Below are positions 12,271-21,909 of a stretch of DNA of 64,000 bases, piece by piece. The notes beneath the pieces were generated by a model, which saw nothing but the letters and a program-made list of their open reading frames with translations, was not told the origin of the DNA and searched no databases. Each line of letters starts with the position of its first letter. The first letter of the stretch is position 1. The stretch spans positions 186,001 through 250,000 of the forward strand of contig SNVD02010010.1 of NCBI GenBank assembly GCA_013180625.2, in the 5' to 3' direction. Source of the DNA: Boswellia sacra. Lineage: Eukaryota > Streptophyta > Magnoliopsida > Sapindales > Burseraceae. The translations under genes and the position numbers were made by a program.

Positions 12271-12702
12271 TGTTATGGCCATAATAATATCGGGCCTCAA
12301 TTATTTCTAATTCAGTAAGCTCATTACTGAAGCCCATCATCTGGGCCTAATTATTTCTAATACAGTAAGCCCATTACTGTAGCCCATCATCTGGGCCCAT
12401 CATTTAGGTCCCACAATGGCCCATCCCGGCTCCTATATAAACCCTCCGGATTATCGTTCAAGGTATGCACACTTTTCTGAACTTATTCTCTCTCTAGATT
12501 TCCTCTGCTTTTGAGAGCTTCTCTCTCTAGGAAATTCTCCCAGAAAATTTCGGAGTGCTGGAAACTGACTTGAGCGTCGGAGGGTCTTCGCCAGCACCAC
12601 CGCCGGCACCCCTGACTGTTTTTCTTTGCTCACAGGACTGGACCCGACGTACCACCCGAGCTCCGACCCGCTTCCCGGCCGTCCAGAAACCGTGCATCAA
12701 CA
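12271..12702 (+). repeat. 5' LTR of the gypsy element
   Basis: Begins TGTTATGGCC and ends ATCAACA. It carries copies of a 'cagtaagcccattactg'-type palindromic motif in U3 and a TATATAA box at 12434-12440. Matches 19815-20246 almost base for base. Confidence 0.93.
12434..12440 (+). promoter_or_regulatory. TATA box in the gypsy 5' LTR
   Basis: TATATAA in the context 'ggctcctatataaaccct', positioned as a core promoter for the element's RNA. The same box is kept in the 3' LTR near 19978. Confidence 0.65.
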
Positions 12703-12704
12703 GT

Positions 12705-12722
12705 TGGCGCCGTCTGTGGGGA
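12705..12722 (+). promoter_or_regulatory. Primer-binding site of the gypsy element
   Basis: TGGCGCCGTCTGTGGGGA lies two bases after the 5' LTR. TGGCGCC-type sites complementary to a tRNA 3' end are characteristic of Tat and Athila lineage elements. I cannot settle the exact tRNA. Confidence 0.85.
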
Positions 12723-12777
12723 CGACAATCTAAGCCTCTTTAGTTGTTGCTCCTATCCAAACGTACTCAAACTCATC

Positions 12778-15306
12778 ATGAGTCACGAATCCCAACACTC
12801 AACCTCTCTAGAGGTTGATGAAGAAATCGAGGTTGAAGCGCCTCCCCGACGCCGAAGGGTAGTTGATACGGGGAGAGCTTTAGTGATATCCTCTGGGGTG
12901 GGGCCTAACCTCAGGCAACCCCGACTTCCACTTAGAAGGCCGAGGAAGGGCAAGACGAATCGACTAACTACCATGGAACATACCATGCGAAATTTCAGTG
13001 AACAGATGAGTCGTATGGTAACTATGTTCAACCAAGCATTTGGACAAAGTGCTCACCAGGCTGCAAACACAGTTGTGAATAACCCAATGAGTGCCATGGT
13101 AGTACCTAACGTCCAGACAGATGTTGGTGGGCGTCCTGATTTAGTCGCCCAGACTACTGGATTGTCTCGCCATCAGGTCATTCAACCGAATCTTCCCCAT
13201 CCTATTGTTCAAGGAGGGGAAGGTCGCCCACAGATTCCCTCTCCTTCGCATATCATATCTGAACAACAGTTAGCAGCAGTAGACCTTCGACTCTCTCTGA
13301 ACAAGAAGCGCCATACAAGCGTTGAGCAGATACCAAGGGGAAGTAATGTTGATCAGCCCGCCTATTCCTATCATGGTCCTTACGCTCTAGGGGGTAATTA
13401 CCAGACAAAAAGAAATCGCCCCAGCTCGCAACCTAGAGTCGGGAATCATTGCCCAGATGTTGCCCCAATGGATGTCTCAGAGGAGGAAACATCAGATAAC
13501 CATTATGTGGAGTTCAAGCGAGAAATGGATGAAAAAATCCATAAACTGGAGAAGTTGATTAAGCGTTCAGGAGGAGAAGAAGATGGTCGACCACAATGGG
13601 AATCACCCTTTGCTGAAGATATCCTTAGGGAAAGATACCCATCCGGATTCCGGATGCCGCAACTTGAGCTGTACCAAGGGACGACGGACCCCCGAGAACA
13701 TTTAAACTCTTTTATTTCTCATATGGAGATACAAGGGGCCTCAGGGGGAATCATGTGTAGAACTTTTTCTCTTACTCTTGGAAGATCAGCTAAGCAGTGG
13801 TATAGAAGGTTACCAGCCGCATCCATCTCCAGCTTTGATGAGCTTGATCGTAGTTTCCTCACGCACTTTGGCAATATGAAGACGAGAAGTCGGTCAGCAC
13901 AGAGCCTTCTGTCCATCAAGCAGGGTCGTAATGAATCCCTCCGTGCATTTGTGGACCGATACCAGCAGGAGGTTGCCCGATTGGATCTATTCAATGATGG
14001 TTACGCCATGCAAGGTTTGGTTCAAGGAATCAAAGGGGAGCTTCCTCTAGCATGGGAATTCTCCGTCAACCTCCCACGTACGTATCAAGAAGCATTAGCA
14101 AGGGTCTCTAGCCATGCTGATGCAGAGGAAATTTTTCAAGCAAATTACCCTGGGCAGACTCCGGTGGTACCTAATTCCTCGCGTACAGATAGACGATCGT
14201 ATGATAATAGAGGAGAACCTCATGATAGAAATCGTAGATCAGTTCCGGATCGATGCTCTACACGAGACACAGTCAGAAATGATCGCTTCCTATTACAAGG
14301 GTCATCCACCCGACCCCGCAAAGAGCATCATGACCAACCTGAGGAGGAACACCGTACATTCACGTTGCGTACTATGCCGCAGCAGGATATCCTGAAGGAA
14401 ATCAAAGATAAAGGTCTGCTGAAGGAACCTGCCCCCTTACGGTCGAATCCAAAGACAAGAGACAGGAGAAAGTATTGTCATTTCCACCAGGCTCATGGTC
14501 ATAACACTGCAGACTGTTTTGAACTGAGGAGACAAATCAAGGGTCTTATCAAGGATGGTCAGCTACAAGAATACATCTATCGGCCCCCCGAACCATCCAA
14601 CAAGAATGACAAAGGGAAGGAACCGTTAGAAGAAGTAGCCATGATTTTTGGGGGAGTAGTGGCTGGTTCGAGCTCCCAAGCTCGAAGGCACTTGGCTAGG
14701 CAAGCAAGATACGACCTCCCTCACCACGAGGTCAACCTGACAGCCTCTTCCACCAATGTAGGAGATCATGATGTTATCTCCTTTTCATCACAAGATGCGC
14801 AGGGTATCCATCATCCACATTGTGATGCCTTGGTCCTCACAGTGATAGTGGCCAATAAGAGGCTACGAAGAGTGTTGATTGACAACGGAAGCTCGGCTGA
14901 CATAATGTCGTTGGATGCATTCGATCGATTGGGTCTCAACCGTAGAGATATGAGAGGCATCCAAACTTCCTTGATAGGATTCACTGGAGGAAAAGTCATT
15001 CCCGAGGGAGTGATTTCGTTACCAGTAACCTTGGGAGAAGGCTCCCTACAGACAACCAGGATGGTGAACTTTCTCGTAGTGGATCATCCGTGTGTTTATA
15101 ACGCCATTCTTAGACAGCCATCACTTTATGACTTCAAAGCCGTGATGGGTATCTATCACCATGTCTTGAAATTTCCAACACCCGCAGGGATAGGAGAGGT
15201 TAGAAGTGAACAGCGAGCCCCTCGAGAGTGCTACAACATGGCTTTTAAAGAGAAGGCACATAAGCTGATGATAATTCGAGGAGAACCTTCCGTGGGCATA
15301 AGCTAA
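12778..15306 (+). CDS. Gag-protease polyprotein of Tat-like gypsy element
   Basis: An uninterrupted 842-residue frame, starting at the first ATG after the primer-binding site. Residues about 245-265 form a short charged helix. Residues about 280-460 match the plant retrotransposon gag domain, with a 'QLELYQGTTDPREHL' entry motif, 'QWYRRLPA' and 'SFLTHFGN'. A Cys/His-rich 'KYCHFHQAHGHNTADC' motif near residues 565-580 is the zinc-knuckle-like segment of this lineage. The aspartic protease follows at about residues 690-790, with 'VLIDNGSSADIM' holding the catalytic Asp (DNGS in place of the usual DTGS/DSGS, common in Tat elements). Gag packages the element RNA and the protease would process it. 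The frame stops shortly after the protease at a join to distal integrase sequence. Confidence 0.9.
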   Translation: MSHESQHSTSLEVDEEIEVEAPPRRRRVVDTGRALVISSGVGPNLRQPRLPLRRPRKGKTNRLTTMEHTMRNFSEQMSRMVTMFNQAFGQSAHQAANTVVNNPMSAMVVPNVQTDVGGRPDLVAQTTGLSRHQVIQPNLPHPIVQGGEGRPQIPSPSHIISEQQLAAVDLRLSLNKKRHTSVEQIPRGSNVDQPAYSYHGPYALGGNYQTKRNRPSSQPRVGNHCPDVAPMDVSEEETSDNHYVEFKREMDEKIHKLEKLIKRSGGEEDGRPQWESPFAEDILRERYPSGFRMPQLELYQGTTDPREHLNSFISHMEIQGASGGIMCRTFSLTLGRSAKQWYRRLPAASISSFDELDRSFLTHFGNMKTRSRSAQSLLSIKQGRNESLRAFVDRYQQEVARLDLFNDGYAMQGLVQGIKGELPLAWEFSVNLPRTYQEALARVSSHADAEEIFQANYPGQTPVVPNSSRTDRRSYDNRGEPHDRNRRSVPDRCSTRDTVRNDRFLLQGSSTRPRKEHHDQPEEEHRTFTLRTMPQQDILKEIKDKGLLKEPAPLRSNPKTRDRRKYCHFHQAHGHNTADCFELRRQIKGLIKDGQLQEYIYRPPEPSNKNDKGKEPLEEVAMIFGGVVAGSSSQARRHLARQARYDLPHHEVNLTASSTNVGDHDVISFSSQDAQGIHHPHCDALVLTVIVANKRLRRVLIDNGSSADIMSLDAFDRLGLNRRDMRGIQTSLIGFTGGKVIPEGVISLPVTLGEGSLQTTRMVNFLVVDHPCVYNAILRQPSLYDFKAVMGIYHHVLKFPTPAGIGEVRSEQRAPRECYNMAFKEKAHKLMIIRGEPSVGIS

Positions 15307-15485
15307 GTGGGCAAGTACTACGAAGTATCCGAGATCCCACTGATGGGGCATTAGGGCCCAACTGGGAAGGTCCATACCAAGTCAAAGCAGTCATCCGACC
15401 AGGCACCTACAGACTGGTCACCATGGATGGAAGGTCGCTCCGTCATCCATGGAATATTGAGCACTTAAAGAAGTACTACCTATAA
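15303..15485 (+). pseudogene. C-terminal remnant of integrase after an internal deletion
   Basis: Immediately past the gag-protease stop, the next frame reads through 'LGPNWEGPYQVKAVI' and 'RHPWNIEHLKKYYL' to a stop at 15483-15485. This is the standard end of Ty3/gypsy integrase. Everything between protease and this tail is missing: reverse transcriptase, RNase H and the integrase HHCC and DDE core. The join overlaps the gag stop by a few bases, as expected for an internal deletion. The remnant has no start of its own and is not expected to be functional. Confidence 0.88.
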
Positions 15486-15927
15486 TCTCTCTATATGTGC
15501 AATAACTCCGCCCAGGAGCTTATGCATGTGTAACAACTCTCACAGGGAGACCAATAAAGAGATTATCAATAAAGTGTTCAGTTTATTCAGAATTTTTGTG
15601 ATTATACACCCTTAAAGCACATGTATGATCAAATTGCAATAAGACGAAAAGAGTAAAAGAATACAACACCAGAAAGAAAAAAATTTCTTAGTGTTCTTAT
15701 TATTTCAAAGTTGGTTGAGGGATGCCACACATCCTCACCTAGTACATTGAACTGAAAGTAAAGACAGTAAAAGATAAAGTCAAGGCCTGGAGAGCAGCCT
15801 TGATATGATTATTCCCTATGAATAAGCATCTACCTAGTTGGAAGAATTCCAACTATCTCTAAGAAGTGGCCTCATCACCTCCTTTTTCGTCTGAAGACGA
15901 TGAGGTAGAGCCGCCTTGCTTGGCCTC
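15486..15927 (+). other. 3' untranslated region of the gypsy element
   Basis: No coding sequence seen between the integrase tail and the antisense ORF. Confidence 0.5.
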
Positions 15928-16281
15928 TCAAGATGCTGTGTGCAATGTCGACTCATAATCCTCATCTTTAAGGATGAGGCGGCGGAATTGCTCGGGATCG
16001 GAGTCCGTTGTAGGGATAGACTCTTCCATCAAGTTTAACTCCTCGGCTATGGGTGACTGATCAATCTCTGGGTGGCGGTCATGGAACCATCTACGCACCC
16101 CATTGACTCCCTCAATATAGGAGCGTTCCATAGCTTGCTGGTAGACACGACCCCTACGGAGGCGAGCGACTGCTTTGTCAATCCTACTTTGCTCAGCAAC
16201 CGCCCTCTCCCGAAGCTCTTGGCCAAGATCATTGGCCCTCTTATGTTGGATAGCTGCCTCCTTATTGGTTTCCATGGTCAC
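15928..16281 (-). CDS. Antisense ORF of the gypsy element, function unknown
   Basis: A 117-residue frame on the strand opposite to gag. It is rich in Arg, Glu and Ala, with a helical, coiled-coil-like first half ('ELRERAVAEQSRIDKAVARL' around residues 26-45) and an acidic C-terminal half. Extra ORFs antisense to gag-pol, between pol and the 3' LTR, have been described for Tat-lineage elements such as Grande, Retand and RIRE2; their role is not established. Position and orientation here fit that pattern. It could still be a chance frame, but the composition is more protein-like than that of the GC-rich shadow frames nearby. Confidence 0.5.
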   Translation of the reverse strand: MTMETNKEAAIQHKRANDLGQELRERAVAEQSRIDKAVARLRRGRVYQQAMERSYIEGVNGVRRWFHDRHPEIDQSPIAEELNLMEESIPTTDSDPEQFRRLILKDEDYESTLHTAS

Positions 16282-16670
16282 CCCCTTGGAAACTCCATGT
16301 TATACCACTGTGCCCCGCGCATCTCTATGCACGCGCCACACATCGTGCCCGTAACCCGTACGTGCAAGTTATCTCACTATGCCACGCCCATCTCATGTGC
16401 GTGCCATTCTACGCTCGCTACCCATGCATGCGTATTATTTCGTTGCGCTACACATCCCCCTGTGTCAGCATTCACATTGCCTTGCGCTTCCCCTCGCTCA
16501 TCAATGCCTCTATCACGCCACGCAACGTCTCCACACCTTGCTTAAGCACTCACCCATGTGCTTCTCGTGGGCATGCACCCTTGCAGCCCCCTCCAAGCCA
16601 TGGCATAGCGCAAGGCATGCTATGCCTGCCATGTGCGAAAATCAAGGGTGTAACAGTCGGCCTCCCACCA
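16282..16670. other. C-rich spacer between the two antisense ORFs
   Basis: Low-complexity, pyrimidine-rich sequence with repeated 'catgcacgcgcc'-like words. Overlapping frames on several strands are all compositional. It could be an intron joining the two antisense ORFs, but no splice sites stand out. Confidence 0.3.
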
Positions 16671-16910
16671 CTATTTAACCTCCGGTTCACTATCTGAGGT
16701 AGTAGAGGACGACCAGTCGCTATCCCCTTCAGTGTCTACCACTTTATGGTTGACAGAATTCTGTCCCAGCTCCCGATCCGGACCGAAGAAGTTTTGGTAA
16801 AACTCATTAACTTCTTTACGGTTGGTCACCGGATCCTTGTCCCTGGAAGACTGGGTTTGATGACTCGATTCCCCCCGTAGCACTTTCACAGTGGTTTTTA
16901 CTCTAGCCAT
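16671..16910 (-). CDS. Second antisense ORF of the gypsy element
   Basis: From an internal ATG at 16910 this frame gives about 79 residues: a basic N-terminus ('MARVKTTVKVLRGES') followed by a Ser/Asp/Glu-rich acidic tail ('DSDWSSSTTSDSEPEVK'). The longer upstream extension to 17072 runs into low-complexity Phe-rich sequence, so the internal start is preferred. As with the neighbouring antisense ORF, it matches the known placement of accessory antisense ORFs in Tat elements. No domain is recognised. Confidence 0.42.
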   Translation of the reverse strand: MARVKTTVKVLRGESSHQTQSSRDKDPVTNRKEVNEFYQNFFGPDRELGQNSVNHKVVDTEGDSDWSSSTTSDSEPEVK

Positions 16911-17019
16911 CTGTACAGTCAAAGAGGGGTCGTTAGTCATCAAACCAAGTCTACTGAGGGAGGGAAGAGGGGAAAGAACAAAAAAAAAAAAAATGCTGGG
17001 GGGATTGTATTGAAAGTCC

Positions 17020-17490
17020 TCAGAAACACCCCCGCGGAGAAAAAATAAAAGTTTGAAAATCCGCGGAAACACCCCCGCGGAGGAAAAATTATTAAAGTTT
17101 GAAAATCCGCGGAAACACCCCCGCGGAGGAAAAATTATTGAAGTTTAGAAAATCCGCGGAAACATCACCTTCAGAGGAAAAAATTATTAAAGTTTGAAAA
17201 TCCACGGAAACACCCCCGCGGAGGAAAAATTTTTAAAGTTTGAAAATCCGCGGAAACACCCCCGCGGAAGAAAAATTATTAAAGTTTGAAAATTTACGGA
17301 AACACCCCCGCGAATTAAAATCAAGGTTTGGAAATTCGCAGAAACACCCCCGCGATTTTAAATAAAAGTTTTGAAATTTTTCAGCAACACCCCTGCAGCT
17401 AATATATATGAAGCTTTAAAACTTTGCAAAAACACCCCTGCAACTAATATATATGAAGTTTTAAAAATTCGCAGAGAGGCCCCTGCAGAT
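17020..17490. repeat. Tandem array of about 45-bp palindrome-bearing units
   Basis: About ten imperfect copies of a 43-46 bp unit. Each contains CCGCGGAAACACCCCCGCGG or a decayed form, a short hairpin with CCGCGG arms, followed by an AT-rich 'aaaattattaaagtttgaaa' spacer. Toward 17490 the copies lose the CCGCGG arms. The array lies inside the gypsy 3' region. Confidence 0.85.
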
Positions 17491-17509
17491 TAATATAACG
17501 CCTCACGAA

Positions 17510-18010
17510 GCCTGCATGCAGGGGCTGCGTGAGTTTTGGCCTTCGACCGCGTCACTGCCTGCCTCGCCTCGCCCAGCAGCTCGCCCCGCACGCAGCTGGC
17601 TTCTCCCTGCGCGCAGCACGCCTCGCATGCGCGCCCAGCAGCTCGCCCCGCGCGCAGCTCGCATGAGCGCCTCGCCTGCTTCTTCCCTGTGCGCCCAGCG
17701 CCTTGCATGCTTCTCTCTGCGTGCCCAGCGCCTCGCATGCTTCTCCCTTGCACGCCCAGCAGCTCGCCCGCACGCAGCTCGCCTCGCATGCTTCTCCCTT
17801 ACTCGCCCAGAAGCTCGCCCGCGTGCAGCTCGCCTTACATGCTTGCCATTCGGCCTTCGCATGCTTGCTGCTCCCTCTTAGGACCTCACCTCTCGCACCT
17901 CGCCCTTGGAAGCTCACTTTTCCCCCTTGCAGGTTCGGCCCTCACCTTTGGGAGCTCGCCTCTCGTCCCTCACAGCTCACCCTTGCCCCTTATGTGCTCA
18001 CCGCTCGCCC
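17510..18010. repeat. GC-rich imperfect tandem repeats
   Basis: Alternating words such as 'cccagcagctcgcccgcacg' and 'ctcgcatgcttctccct' recur many times up to about 17870, then more loosely to 18010. Open frames on all strands through this stretch are a consequence of the composition, not genes. Confidence 0.8.
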
Positions 18011-19271
18011 TTCGCATGCTTGCCTTTCGATTCTTGCTAAACTACCTTTTTCATGTTTGTAAACTTGGTATCTGCATATGTGAGTAAGTGAGTACGTTCC
18101 CAGCAGCTTGGTGAGTTTCGTTTCTATTCTTCTAGTTGATTAAAGTATTCTTTTCATGCACTGCTTGACATCCTACCTATTTCAAAGTTAGACATACGCC
18201 AAATATGATTGCCAGGTCTTTGTTTTTGAACTAAGTGAATGGATCTTGACAAGCTTTAGCAAACGTGACTCTTTTACATATATTACTTTTTATATTCCCA
18301 GCCAAGCTTTGAACTCTTACCCGATTCCATGCCCAGATGTTAAGCTGTGAATCCGTGCTTGTTTAATATGAATTCTTTGGCTTGTTTCAAGGAACTGCGT
18401 TTTTCACAAGTTTGCAACACGTATTATCAAGGTTGCAAATTTTAATATGCTTTATGCAATAGTATATACTCATTACATATCCTTTATGTCTCTCAACTGG
18501 GCCTACACATATCTATATTTTCTTATATTATATAATATATCATATTTCATGAATATGCTTTATATTTCATGATAATACGTTTCCTAGCATGTTTTGAAAT
18601 TAATTAGTTATTATTTGCCATCATGACAAAGTGTTACGGGTCCATGCATGTGAATGTTTAGCTTTTACATTGGCTCAATTATTTTATTTTTTCTATTGTG
18701 TAATCATTATGTCTAGTGGCCACACTAAGCCTTCCTAGCTCTTGGCCTTTCTATAATGAAATTTCCACTCGCGTAGTGTGTGCATAATATGCTTTTTTGG
18801 ATTTACATTCATTACTAATTGTCTTATTTCATGGAACCATTATGTACAGAGAGTTATACAAAGTTAACAAGTTTTCCGTACAAACATAGCCCTTACGGCA
18901 AGAATTTTGATCCTTCCTATATATCTAAAATTACCAGAATTCTCAAGAAGTAATATATGATATATATTTAGTTATCTGATTTTATTCATTTGCGTGATCA
19001 TTTATTCTATTTATATTTTGCAACTGTTAGTTTTTCTGAGTATGAAAATTTATGCACAATTACTGTGGGCATAAAGATTATGTTGGGTTACTTTAATATT
19101 CGATTATGGATAGCATCTCTTACAATTTCTTCCCATTCTAATATTTTTGTGTCGACCTAATTCTATATTGACGCTCGTATAGACTACTTCAATTTATGTA
19201 TCAAACATATATGTATTCAATTCATAGCCCCTACGTCGACCCATTGGTCAACTTGGGCCTGGAGGGACTAC
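18011..19271 (+). other. Non-coding 3' region of the gypsy element
   Basis: AT-rich, no ORF of note. It ends in a polypurine-like 'gggcctggagggactac', which precedes the duplicated U3 segment. Confidence 0.5.
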
Positions 19272-19794
19272 TGTTATGGCCATAATAATATTGGGCCTCA
19301 ATTATTTCTAATTCAGTAAGCCCATTACTGAAGCCCATTATCTGGGCCTAATTATTTGTAAATACAGTAAGTCTATTACTGTAGCCCATTATCTGGGCCC
19401 CTTACGGTAAGCTCATTACTGTACCCCATTATCTGGGCCCATTATCTGGGTCCCACGATGACCCAGTCTCAATTATTTTTAATTCAGTAAGCCCATTACT
19501 GAAGCCCATCATCTGGGCCTAATTATTCCTAATTCAGTAAGCCTATTACTGAAGCCCATTATCTGGGCCTAGTTATTTCTAATTCAGTAAGCCTATTACT
19601 GAAGCCCATTATCTGGGCCTAGTTATTTCTAATTCAGTAAGTCCATTACTGAAGCCCATCATCTGGGCCTAATTATTCCTAATTCAGTAAGCCCATTACT
19701 GAAGCCCATCATCTGGGCCTAGCCTGGCCTCCTAATGCATTTAATCTATAGTCCATAACAACTAAAATAGTCCCTACATCGACCCATTGGTCGA
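19272..19794 (+). repeat. Duplicated, expanded U3 segment next to the 3' LTR
   Basis: A second LTR-like start (TGTTATGGCC) begins at 19272 after its own polypurine-like tract. It is followed by about eight copies of a roughly 58-bp unit built on 'cagtaagcccattactgaag' and 'cccatcatctgggcc'. It never reaches the TATA box or the R region, and gives way to a second polypurine tract and the complete 3' LTR at 19815. Confidence 0.85.
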
Positions 19795-19814
19795 CTTGGG
19801 CCTGGGGGGACTAC
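19795..19814 (+). promoter_or_regulatory. Polypurine tract of the gypsy element
   Basis: 'cttgggcctggggggactac' sits directly before the 3' LTR and would prime plus-strand synthesis. A second, slightly different copy lies before 19272. Confidence 0.7.
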
Positions 19815-20246
19815 TGTTATGGCCATAATAATATCGGGCCTCAATTATTTCTAATTCAGTAAGCCCATTACTGAAGCCCATCATCTGGGCCTAATTATTT
19901 CTAATACAGTAAGCCCATTACTGTAGCCCATCATCTGGGCCCATCATCTGGGTCCCACAATGGCCCATCCCGGCTCCTATATAAACCCTCCGGATTATCG
20001 TTCAAGGTATGCACACTTTTCTGAACTTATTCTCTCTCCAGATTTCCTCTGCTTTTGAGAGCTTCTCTCTCTAGGAAATTCTCGCAGAAAATTTCGGAGT
20101 GCCGGAAACTGACTTGAGCGTCGGAGGGTCTTCGCCAGCACCACCGCCGGCACCCCTGACTGTTTTTCTTTGCTCGCAGGACTGGACCCGACGTACCACC
20201 CGAGCTCCGACCCGCTTCCCGGTCGTCCGGAAACCGTGCATCAACA
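19815..20246 (+). repeat. 3' LTR of the gypsy element
   Basis: 432 bp, the same length as the 5' LTR and nearly identical to it. Followed by the target duplication GCTTG. Confidence 0.93.
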
Positions 20247-20251
20247 GCTTG

Positions 20252-20731
20252 AAAAATGATATCTCTTTGTATGATTTAAGAATACATATTAAAAGATTTA
20301 AAATAGTACAAAAACATACGTTATTTTATTTTCTAAAGATATATATTTGTTTATTAAAAATCACTTTGACTTCTTTAAATAGTTTTATCATATTTGTTAG
20401 CTATTAATGATTTAATAATGTGTTACATATCTAAGAGTATGTCCCTCTTTATATTGATAGGATAAGATCAATGGCTCATTTCTTTCCCAATTTAATGAAA
20501 TATAGATTACATATACATCCATCCAGCAAATAACTTAGGATTTTGTTTAATGCGGACATTTGAAAAATTTTAATATTTATAATTTATTGACAAACCTCAA
20601 AGATACAATTTTTTTTTTTAGAGAGAGATTATTTATATCATATTAAATAAATAAAGAGAAAAATATAATTTATATTAGACTAAATAAATAAGAATTTTGA
20701 AGACGGCCCTTGAATGCATTTAGAAACCTAA
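20252..20731. other. AT-rich flank, continuation of the decayed repeat array
   Basis: This is the sequence into which the gypsy element inserted. It continues the unit interrupted at 12265 and contains no gene I can support. Confidence 0.45.
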
Positions 20732-20741
20732 TTTATGAAGA

Positions 20742-21899
20742 GGGAAATTAACACTGTGACCCCCTTTTTTTTGCTGAAGTAATGTTTGCTCCCCACTTTT
20801 AGATAAGTAACATAGACACCCCCAGATTTTAACTGCCGTTAGAGAATCTGTTAAAAAAATTACAGTGTGACCCCCCTCTTTTGGTTGAACTACATTCTGC
20901 CCTGCACTTCTGGATAAATGACATAGACACCTCCAGATTCCATCTACATCTATTATCTTAGCTAGAATCTCTTGTGTAAAGACTTAACTACCCTTATTTG
21001 TCTTATTCATCAACAATTTTATATTGTGAAGCTTTCTATTGACGTAAATTAAAGAAAAAAAAGTTGTTATGATGTCAGTAAATGGAAAGAATAAGAATTA
21101 AAAAATCAAAAAGTATATTTTATACAAAAACTAAAAATCTAATGAATAAAATATACTTAATTTTAACATTGTATTAAATTGCATTACATAGAATTGAGTA
21201 AATTTTATACTGTATTTGGTTTGTCATGGCATTGTATACATGTTAAATAATACTGTGTTTAATAAAAGACTGTATTATAGCGTATTAATTTTTTATTCTA
21301 AATTAAAATAATTAACAATCAAAATCATATAAAATTTTAATTAAAAATAAAAATTCATAAATTCAAATTAATAATTATTCTAAACTTTAATAAATTTAAA
21401 TTTTTATTTATAAAAAAGATTGAAAATATTTAACTAAATATGTAAACACATAAATATGCAATTAATTATTTTAATTATTTTTAATATTTAATTGTTTCAA
21501 TTAAATTTTATTTAATATAAATAATATATTTAATTTTATAATTTCTCTCTCTCTCTTTACTTTCCCTTTCTTTTCGTCTCTTGTTGCTTCAAGACTCAAG
21601 TTGCAGAATCTTTACTTTTCCTCAGCTGCTATACCACCAGGCAGTTGAAGTTGATTTGAAAAAAAGAAATAGAAAAAATATTTGAGTGCTGCTTCGGTTT
21701 TTTATTGATTACTCTACAATAAGTTATTTCAAATATGAAAATAAGCTGCCATATGAGAGTTTTACTCGTTTTTGTAATATATGAATCCATATTTACTTCT
21801 TTATTTATTAGATTTTTCATTTTTATATAAAATATACTTTTTATTTTTTAATTCTTATTCTTTCTATTTACTGACATCAAATCACAGTATTAATTTCCC
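20742..21899. mobile_element. Non-autonomous Mutator-like element
   Basis: The ends are GGGAAATTAACACTGTGA and, inverted, GGGAAATTAATACTGTGA. The perfect 10-bp duplication TTTATGAAGA (20732-20741 and 21900-21909) flanks it. A second block of inverted similarity ('gatgtcagtaaatggaaaga' near 21073 against its complement near 21870) shows that the left arm carries about 300 bp extra. That extra part includes a tandem pair of roughly 110-bp units with 'gtgacccccc' and 'acatagacacc'. No transposase ORF is present. Confidence 0.88.
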
Positions 21900-21909
21900 T
21901 TTATGAAGA

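Larger units (their letters stand above)
12271..20246 (+). mobile_element. Ty3/gypsy Tat-like LTR retrotransposon, internally deleted
   Basis: Flanked by the perfect 5-bp duplication GCTTG (12266-12270 and 20247-20251), with 432-bp LTRs at both ends. In order it holds: LTR, primer-binding site, gag-protease ORF (12778-15306), the C-terminal end of integrase (to 15485), a 3' region with antisense ORFs, GC-rich and palindromic tandem arrays, a duplicated U3/polypurine segment, a polypurine tract and the 3' LTR. Reverse transcriptase, RNase H and the catalytic core of integrase are absent, so it can only move with help. The LTRs are nearly identical, pointing to recent insertion. A gag-protease of Tat type plus antisense ORFs between pol and the 3' LTR is a known feature of that lineage. 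Confidence 0.93.

Noticed and set aside
12783..13031. Short ORFs antisense to or overlapping gypsy gag (also 13719-13994, 14114-14395, 14811-14999, 15121-15375)
   Set aside because: Shadows of the 842-codon gag-protease frame.
16072..16697. Plus-strand ORFs rich in His, Cys and Pro
   Set aside because: Compositional frames opposite the antisense ORFs and over the C-rich spacer; no protein-like conservation.
17490..18087. Many overlapping ORFs on both strands, rich in Ala, Arg, Pro and Ser
   Set aside because: Explained by the GC-rich tandem repeats; all frames stay open at once and none has a domain.
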